From: Cellvibrionales bacterium UBA5860
GTDB lineage: Bacteria > Pseudomonadota > Gammaproteobacteria > Pseudomonadales > Porticoccaceae
Direction of reading: 5' to 3'
Assembly: GCA_002431545.1 (NCBI GenBank)
Contig: DJFY01000058.1
Coordinates: 6,840 to 63,994 of the forward strand
Length of the DNA stretch: 57,155 bases
The translations under genes were made by a program, and so were the position numbers. The notes under the pieces were generated by a model. That model was given only the letters and a program-made list of their open reading frames with translations. It was not told where the DNA came from and did not search any database. Shown here piece by piece: positions 52,305 through 57,155 of the stretch. Position 1 is the stretch's first letter; the number at the start of each line of letters is the position of its first letter.

Positions 52305-53257
52305 TCCGCCTGTGGCGCTGCCCGACGCAGCTCCGAGGGCAGGGCAAAGCGGATATTCTCTGCGATGCCCGGCACTTCGCCGACCAGGCGCGCGCCGCGC
52401 TCGACGAGAAAATCCACCGTACCGACGACCAGCTCTTCCGGTGCTGAGGCGCCGGCGGTGACGCCGATGACAGCGTCCTCTTCGAGCCAGGCCTCTTCGA
52501 TATCGGCACAGGTGTCGATGAGGTAAGCCCGCGCGCCACAGCGCTCGGCGAGTTCGCGCAGGCGGTTGGAATTGGAGCTGGTCGTTGAACCGACGACCAG
52601 CATGACATCGCACTCGCTGGCCAATTGTCTAACCGCGTCCTGTCGGTTTTGCGTGGCGTAGCAGATATCATCTTTTTTTGGTCCGGAAATATTCGGAAAT
52701 CGCTTTCGCAGCGCGGCGATAATCTCCTCAGTGTCGTCGACGGACAACGTAGTCTGGGTGACGTAACCGACGCGATCCGGGTCCTGAATCTGCAACCGAC
52801 CGACATCCGCCAGATTCTCCACCAGGTCAATACGACCACCGCCTTTGGTGTGGTACTGGCCCATCGTACCTTCGACTTCGGGATGTCCGGCATGGCCAAT
52901 CAATACGCAATCGATACCCTCATCCGCATACCGGGCGACCTCCATATGAACTTTGGTGACCAGCGGGCAGGTCGCGTCAAAAACTTTTAGACCACGGGTC
53001 AAAGCAGCCTCCCGTACCGAGCGAGGGACCCCATGGGCGCTGAACACCAGCACCACGTCGTCCGGCACTTCGCAAAGGGATTCGACGAATATCGCACCCC
53101 GCTCGCGTAACCCCGCCACTACCGTGCGGTTGTGCACCACCTCGTGACGAACGTAGACCGGCGCCCCAAACAGGTCGAGCGCGCGCCGCACGATATCGAT
53201 CGCCCGGTCAACTCCGGCGCAAAATCCGCGGGGATTTGCCAGTCTGACTTCCATCAT
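52301..53257 (-). CDS. ispH: 4-hydroxy-3-methylbut-2-enyl diphosphate reductase
   Basis: IspH (LytB) catalyses the last step of the MEP isoprenoid route, giving IPP and DMAPP, with a [4Fe-4S] cluster held by Cys13 (RGFCAGV), Cys97 (DATCPLV) and Cys199 (DICYAT). Catalytic and binding segments EVVHNRTVV, SAHGVPRSV, IGHAGHPEVEGTMGQ, TTSSNSNRL and VIGVTAGASAPE are intact. 318 aa. It is the last gene of ileS-lspA-fkpB-ispH; its stop overlaps the convergent pilR stop. Confidence 0.97.
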   Translation of the reverse strand: MMEVRLANPRGFCAGVDRAIDIVRRALDLFGAPVYVRHEVVHNRTVVAGLRERGAIFVESLCEVPDDVVLVFSAHGVPRSVREAALTRGLKVFDATCPLVTKVHMEVARYADEGIDCVLIGHAGHPEVEGTMGQYHTKGGGRIDLVENLADVGRLQIQDPDRVGYVTQTTLSVDDTEEIIAALRKRFPNISGPKKDDICYATQNRQDAVRQLASECDVMLVVGSTTSSNSNRLRELAERCGARAYLIDTCADIEEAWLEEDAVIGVTAGASAPEELVVGTVDFLVERGARLVGEVPGIAENIRFALPSELRRAAPQAD

Positions 53258-53260
53258 CGA

Positions 53261-53773
53261 TTAAGCCTGTTCCGCACCCGTGTGAGATATCGCCTGCACT
53301 TCTTGCACGTAAACTTCGAAAATAATGGTTTTCCCCGCCAGGGGGTGATTAAAGTCAACCCTCACCCGATCGCCCTCAACAGAAGTCACCACACCCGGCG
53401 TCTCGCCATTGCCCGCCATGGAAAAACTGACTACGAGTCCCTCTTCCAGTTCCAGATCCGGCGGAAACTGACTACGACTCAACACGTGGCGGTTGCCCGC
53501 ATTGACAAGGCCAAAGGCCTGTTCTGGTGGAATCTCAAAGCACTGACGGGCGCCGGCTGCCAAGCCCAGCAATACCGCCTCAAATCCGGGCAGGAGATTG
53601 CCGTCACCGACGGTAAATACCGCAGGCCTGGTATCGAAATTGCTATCGATAACAGCGCCGTCGGGCAAAGTCAGGGAAAAATGCAGGGTCACTCTGCTGC
53701 CCTGGCCGACACGGGGTAGCGCCGCGCAATCGGCGGGTTCTCGGCCACACTGATCGTCGGCTTGGCCACTCAC
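53261..53773 (-). CDS. fkpB: FKBP-type peptidyl-prolyl isomerase, SlpA/FkpB
   Basis: A cytosolic FKBP-type isomerase/chaperone of the SlpA subgroup. RVTLHFSLTLPDGAVIDSNFDTRPAVFTVGDGNLLPGFEAVLLGL is the FKBP core, and an IF (insert-in-flap) segment and FNHPLAGKTIIFEVYVQEV close the domain. The frame is open to 53833, but the real start is GTG at 53773: it overlaps the lspA stop as GTGA and GGAG lies 8 bases upstream. This gives 170 aa with a 26-residue N-terminal lead. Position between lspA and ispH is the standard gammaproteobacterial order. Confidence 0.93.
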   Translation of the reverse strand: MSGQADDQCGREPADCAALPRVGQGSRVTLHFSLTLPDGAVIDSNFDTRPAVFTVGDGNLLPGFEAVLLGLAAGARQCFEIPPEQAFGLVNAGNRHVLSRSQFPPDLELEEGLVVSFSMAGNGETPGVVTSVEGDRVRVDFNHPLAGKTIIFEVYVQEVQAISHTGAEQA

Positions 53774-54288
53774 GAGGCGGTCTCCGCAGGCTGGCGCAGG
53801 GCCTGGATCATCAGTAGTGCGGCGCCGACACAAATTGCCGAATCGGCCACGTTAAAGGCGGGCCAGTAGTAGTCCCGATAGTGGAGCTGAATAAAATCGA
53901 TGACATAACCGTGCAGCAGGCGATCTACCAAATTGCCCACTGCACCACTGAGAATCAGGGCCAGCCCGCATTTCTGCCCCTTGCCAGACTGGGGTTCGCG
54001 GTATATCCAGAAGACGATGTAAGCCCCAACGAGACTGGCGATAACGGCAAACAGCACGTTTTGCCAGCCACCGGCATCGCTCAAAAAACTGAAGGCCGCG
54101 CCGGTATTGTGCAACAGTGTCCAGTTGAAAAAACCTGTGACCTGCAACTGTTGCCCGTAGTCGAGCGAGGCGCTCGCCATTTGCTTACTGGCCTGATCCA
54201 GGCACACCAGCACCAGCGCCAAGAGATACCACGGCCAGGCACTTCTGAAAGCGCGGGCTTCACTGCGGACTTCGACCAATTCAACCAT
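53770..54288 (-). CDS. lspA: Lipoprotein signal peptidase
   Basis: LspA cleaves the signal peptide of diacylated prolipoproteins. The frame is open to 54471 but overlaps ileS; the real start is ATG 54288, one base after the ileS TGA (MVELVEVRSEARAFRSAW, 172 aa). Four membrane helices are visible, with WPWYLLALVLVCLDQASKQ first. The catalytic aspartates are in GAVGNLVDRLLHGYVIDF and FNVADSAICVGA; the substrate-binding NTGAAFSFLSDAGGWQ is also intact. It forms a tight chain with ileS and fkpB. Confidence 0.96.
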   Translation of the reverse strand: MVELVEVRSEARAFRSAWPWYLLALVLVCLDQASKQMASASLDYGQQLQVTGFFNWTLLHNTGAAFSFLSDAGGWQNVLFAVIASLVGAYIVFWIYREPQSGKGQKCGLALILSGAVGNLVDRLLHGYVIDFIQLHYRDYYWPAFNVADSAICVGAALLMIQALRQPAETAS

Positions 54289-54289
54289 C

Positions 54290-57109
54290 TCAGGCAAAGC
54301 GCCGTGTTTCGCCTGCACCCTCGACGTTTTCCACGCAACGACTGCAAAGCTCGGGATGCCGGACGTCACTGCCAACGTCGCGCCGCCGATGCCAGCAACG
54401 CACGCACTTCGCGGCATCAGAGGCGCGAATATCGACCTTGACGAGTTCGCCGCCAGTGCCCAAGCCTTCACAGCGAACCAGCGTCGCGTCCGAAGTAATG
54501 GTCACAAAGCGCAGTTCCGCCTCGATTCGGGACAGCACATCGGCGACGGCAGGCGGCGCATGCAAGGTGATCTCGGCGTCGAGACTGCCCTTGACCAAGC
54601 CTTCGCGCCGCGCCTCTTCCAGCGCCTTGTTGACCGCTTCCTTGACATCCATAACCAGCCGCCAGTCTTCCTGACTGAGCAGTTGATCACTTTCAACCGC
54701 CGGCAGCGGGTACCACTCCGCCAGATGCACGGACATCGCCCGCTCGCCCGGCATGTGCTGCCAGACTTCCTCGGCAGTGAAGCTGAGAATGGGGGCCACC
54801 CAGCGCACCAGGGCCTCGATAACGTGGTACATGGCAGTTTGCGCGGATCGCCGCGGTAGGCTTTCGGCACCGCAGGTGTACTGGCGATCCTTGATAATAT
54901 CGAGGTAAAACCCGCCGAGATCGCCGGCACAAAAGTTGTGTAACCGCTGGTAAATCAGATGAAAATTGTAATCGTCATAACGGGCCAGGATATCGGCCTG
55001 CATCTGCGCGGTGCGCTCGACCATCCAGCGATCCAGCGCCAGCATCTCGGCCGGTGCAACCAGATTGTCCGTGGGCTCAAAGCCCTCGAGATTGGCCAGC
55101 AGGAAACGCAACGTGTTGCGAATGCGACGGTAGGAATCAGCAGTGCGCTTGAGGATCTCGTCGGAAACGGACATCTCTCCACTAAAATCGGTCGAAGCCA
55201 CCCACAGGCGCAGAATATCGGCGCCCAGCTCGTTGATCACCTGCTGCGGCGCCACCACGTTGCCCAGGGACTTGGACATCTTGCGTCCCTCGGCATCCAC
55301 GGTGAAACCATGCGTCAGCACCGCCTTATAGGGCGCGTTGCCGTTCATCGCGATGGCCGCCTTCAGCGATGACTGAAACCAGCCTCGATGCTGGTCCGAA
55401 CCCTCGAGATAGAGATCTGCAGGATAGGCCAGTGCCTCGCGCCGGCGCAGCACCGCTTCGTGGCTGACCCCGGAATCGAACCATACGTCCAGCGTATCGG
55501 TGACTTTTTCGTACTGCCCGGCCTCGTCGCCCAGCAGTTCTTCGATCTGCAGATCCCACCAGGCATCCATACCATCGACCTCGACCCGCTGCGCCACTTG
55601 TTCGATCAGGCGCCCGGTATCGGGGTGCAGCTCTCCGCTGCGCTTCTCGACAAACAGGGCTATCGGTACACCCCAGGTGCGCTGCCGGGAGATACACCAG
55701 TCGGGGCTGTTGTCGAGCATCGACGCCATACGCGCCTGCCCCCACTCGGGGAACCAGGCTATGTGCCTGATGGCCTCGCGCGCGGTATCCAGCAGATTGT
55801 TCTCGTGCATGCTGACAAACCACTGGGGCGTGGCCCGAAAGATCAGCGGGGTCTTGGTGCGCCAGCAATGGGGAAAGCTGTGGGTGATCTTTTCTTCGGC
55901 CTTGAGTCGCCCCCGTTCGCGCAGTAAAGCGACGATTTTTTCGTCGACCTTGTACACGTGTTCACCGGCGAACAACTCGACAAAGTCCCTGTACACACCG
56001 TGATCGTCGAGATAATTCAACGTGCTGATATCGTATTGCCGCGACACCTCGAAATCTTCCAGGCCGTGATCGGGCGCCGTGTGCACCGCACCGGTACCGG
56101 TTTCCGTGGTGACGTGCTCGCCCAGGATAAGGGGCACCTGGCGCTGGTAAAATGGATGTTGCAGCAACAAACCTTCCAGCGCGCGTCCCTGACACTGCCC
56201 GACCACCTCGAAGGATTCGACACCCCAGCGCGCCAGTGTCGGGGCAACAAGTTCAGCCGCCAGCAGCGATCGGTGCAGGCCACCGGCGTCGCGGTATTGC
56301 ACCACCTGGTAGGTCAGGTCCGGATGAATGGACACTGCTTGATTCGCAGGCAAGGTCCAGGGCGTGGTGGTCCAGATGACAACATCCAGACTCGCTCCTT
56401 CGGCAGCAAATTCTGCGTTATCGCTACCGGCCGCCACAGCGGCGAAGGCAACCGCATCCACGACCGGGAAGCTCACATCGATGGCAAAAGACGTTTTGTC
56501 CTGATACTCCACTTCCGCCTCGGCGAGGGCGGAAGCGCCGACGACGCTCCAATACACCGGCTTGAAGCCCTTGACCAGATGGCCGTTGGCGGCAATCTTG
56601 CCAAGAGAACGAATAATGTCCGCCTCGTACTTGAAATCGACGCTGAGATAAGGCCGATCCCACTCGCCCAATACACCGAGACGAATAAAATCCTTGCGTT
56701 GCCCATCGACCTGGCGGAGCGCATATTCGCGGCATTTTTGCCGAAAAGCCTTGAAATCCAGTTTGACGCCCGCCTTGCCGTGTTTCTTCTCGACCTGATG
56801 TTCGATCGGCAAACCGTGGCAATCCCACCCCGGCACATAGGGCGCGTCGTAGCCATCGAGCGTACGCGCCTTGACAATAATATCCTTGAGCACCTTGTTG
56901 ACGGCGTGGCCGATGTGGATATCGCCATTGGCGTAGGGCGGCCCATCGTGCAGGACGAACTTGTCCCGCCCGGCCCGCGCTGACCGAATGGCGCCGTAGA
57001 GATCCTCCTGTTGCCACCGCTTGAGAATGCCGGGTTCCCGCTGGGCCAGATTGGCTTTCATGGGAAACGCGGTCTTGGGCAGGTTAAGCGTCGTCTTATA
57101 GTCGGTCAT
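54290..57109 (-). CDS. ileS: Isoleucyl-tRNA synthetase
   Basis: Class I synthetase for isoleucine with an editing domain. The HIGH motif is at residues 65-68 (GDIHIGHAVNK), KMSKS appears as GRKMSKSLGN, the editing domain has VIWTTTPWTLPANQAVSIHP and TGTGAVHTAPDHGLEDF, and the C-terminal zinc finger reads CVRCWHRR...CSRCVENV. 939 aa, the bacterial length. Start at ATG 57109; no clear ribosome site. The 46 bases upstream up to the window edge probably border ribF, but too little is present to identify it. Confidence 0.97.
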   Translation of the reverse strand: MTDYKTTLNLPKTAFPMKANLAQREPGILKRWQQEDLYGAIRSARAGRDKFVLHDGPPYANGDIHIGHAVNKVLKDIIVKARTLDGYDAPYVPGWDCHGLPIEHQVEKKHGKAGVKLDFKAFRQKCREYALRQVDGQRKDFIRLGVLGEWDRPYLSVDFKYEADIIRSLGKIAANGHLVKGFKPVYWSVVGASALAEAEVEYQDKTSFAIDVSFPVVDAVAFAAVAAGSDNAEFAAEGASLDVVIWTTTPWTLPANQAVSIHPDLTYQVVQYRDAGGLHRSLLAAELVAPTLARWGVESFEVVGQCQGRALEGLLLQHPFYQRQVPLILGEHVTTETGTGAVHTAPDHGLEDFEVSRQYDISTLNYLDDHGVYRDFVELFAGEHVYKVDEKIVALLRERGRLKAEEKITHSFPHCWRTKTPLIFRATPQWFVSMHENNLLDTAREAIRHIAWFPEWGQARMASMLDNSPDWCISRQRTWGVPIALFVEKRSGELHPDTGRLIEQVAQRVEVDGMDAWWDLQIEELLGDEAGQYEKVTDTLDVWFDSGVSHEAVLRRREALAYPADLYLEGSDQHRGWFQSSLKAAIAMNGNAPYKAVLTHGFTVDAEGRKMSKSLGNVVAPQQVINELGADILRLWVASTDFSGEMSVSDEILKRTADSYRRIRNTLRFLLANLEGFEPTDNLVAPAEMLALDRWMVERTAQMQADILARYDDYNFHLIYQRLHNFCAGDLGGFYLDIIKDRQYTCGAESLPRRSAQTAMYHVIEALVRWVAPILSFTAEEVWQHMPGERAMSVHLAEWYPLPAVESDQLLSQEDWRLVMDVKEAVNKALEEARREGLVKGSLDAEITLHAPPAVADVLSRIEAELRFVTITSDATLVRCEGLGTGGELVKVDIRASDAAKCVRCWHRRRDVGSDVRHPELCSRCVENVEGAGETRRFA

Positions 57110-57155
57110 GGCGTTACTGTGTACATTTCCGGCACGTTTCTCTTTTATCTCCGTT

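Noticed and set aside
55958..56983. 341 aa forward frame opposite ileS
   Set aside because: Shadow of ileS with no family signature.
1..57155. CRISPR arrays, tRNA or rRNA genes, insertion sequences
   Set aside because: I looked for regular spaced repeats, cloverleaf-like segments and transposase motifs and saw none. The only tyrosine recombinase is housekeeping xerD.

Overview
This window looks like a stretch of ordinary chromosome from a GC-rich, probably marine, gammaproteobacterium. The nearest fit by gene order is the Pseudomonas/Cellvibrionales (Halieaceae-like) side of the class; this placement is inference from synteny and protein motifs, not from a search. It is densely packed with about 50 protein-coding genes. 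I see no rRNA, tRNA, CRISPR array, insertion sequence or complete prophage.

Layout. (1) 1-9890, all on the minus strand: dnaE-accA-tilS-pyrG-kdsA-eno, the classical gammaproteobacterial block; eno runs off the left edge. (2) 9891-13376: an oxygen/stress-response group of uspE, an Fnr/Anr-type regulator with all four cluster cysteines, and ompW, which carries a near-perfect FNR box at class II promoter distance; bolA follows. (3) 13460-16747: oadG-oadA-oadB, a sodium-pumping decarboxylase. (4) 17049-30308: argS, a macrodomain protein plus glutamate dehydrogenase, an orphan phage-type lysozyme-like protein, ttcA-yheS, a DUF547 protein, bioA, trpS, a second glutamate dehydrogenase and a Nudix protein. 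(5) 30341-36805: xerD-dsbC-hom-thrC-recJ. (6) 36999-40584: ffh, then rpsP-rimM-trmD-rplS, closed by a strong terminator. (7) 40739-44480: ypjD, a CorB-like CBS protein, gamma carbonic anhydrase with a DUF1289 protein, and a Nudix hydrolase. (8) 44652-52304: rluD-pgeF, bamD, nadE and the PilS/PilR two-component pair. (9) 52301-57109: ileS-lspA-fkpB-ispH.

How the genes fit together. Most are housekeeping: aminoacyl-tRNA synthesis (argS, trpS, ileS), tRNA modification (tilS, ttcA, trmD), ribosome assembly (rimM, rplS, rpsP, rluD), replication and repair (dnaE, recJ, xerD), envelope biogenesis (kdsA, bamD, lspA, pgeF, accA), threonine synthesis (hom, thrC), protein export and folding (ffh, dsbC, fkpB), and cofactor synthesis (bioA, nadE, ispH). 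The accessory signals worth attention are the Fnr-ompW circuit, the lone phage-like protein at 21052, the altered N-terminal signature of PgeF, the two divergent glutamate dehydrogenases, and the lack of a minor-pilin cluster between pilR and ispH. Many genes use GTG or TTG starts, so several starts here differ from the longest reading frame. I did not find a convincing new multi-gene system.
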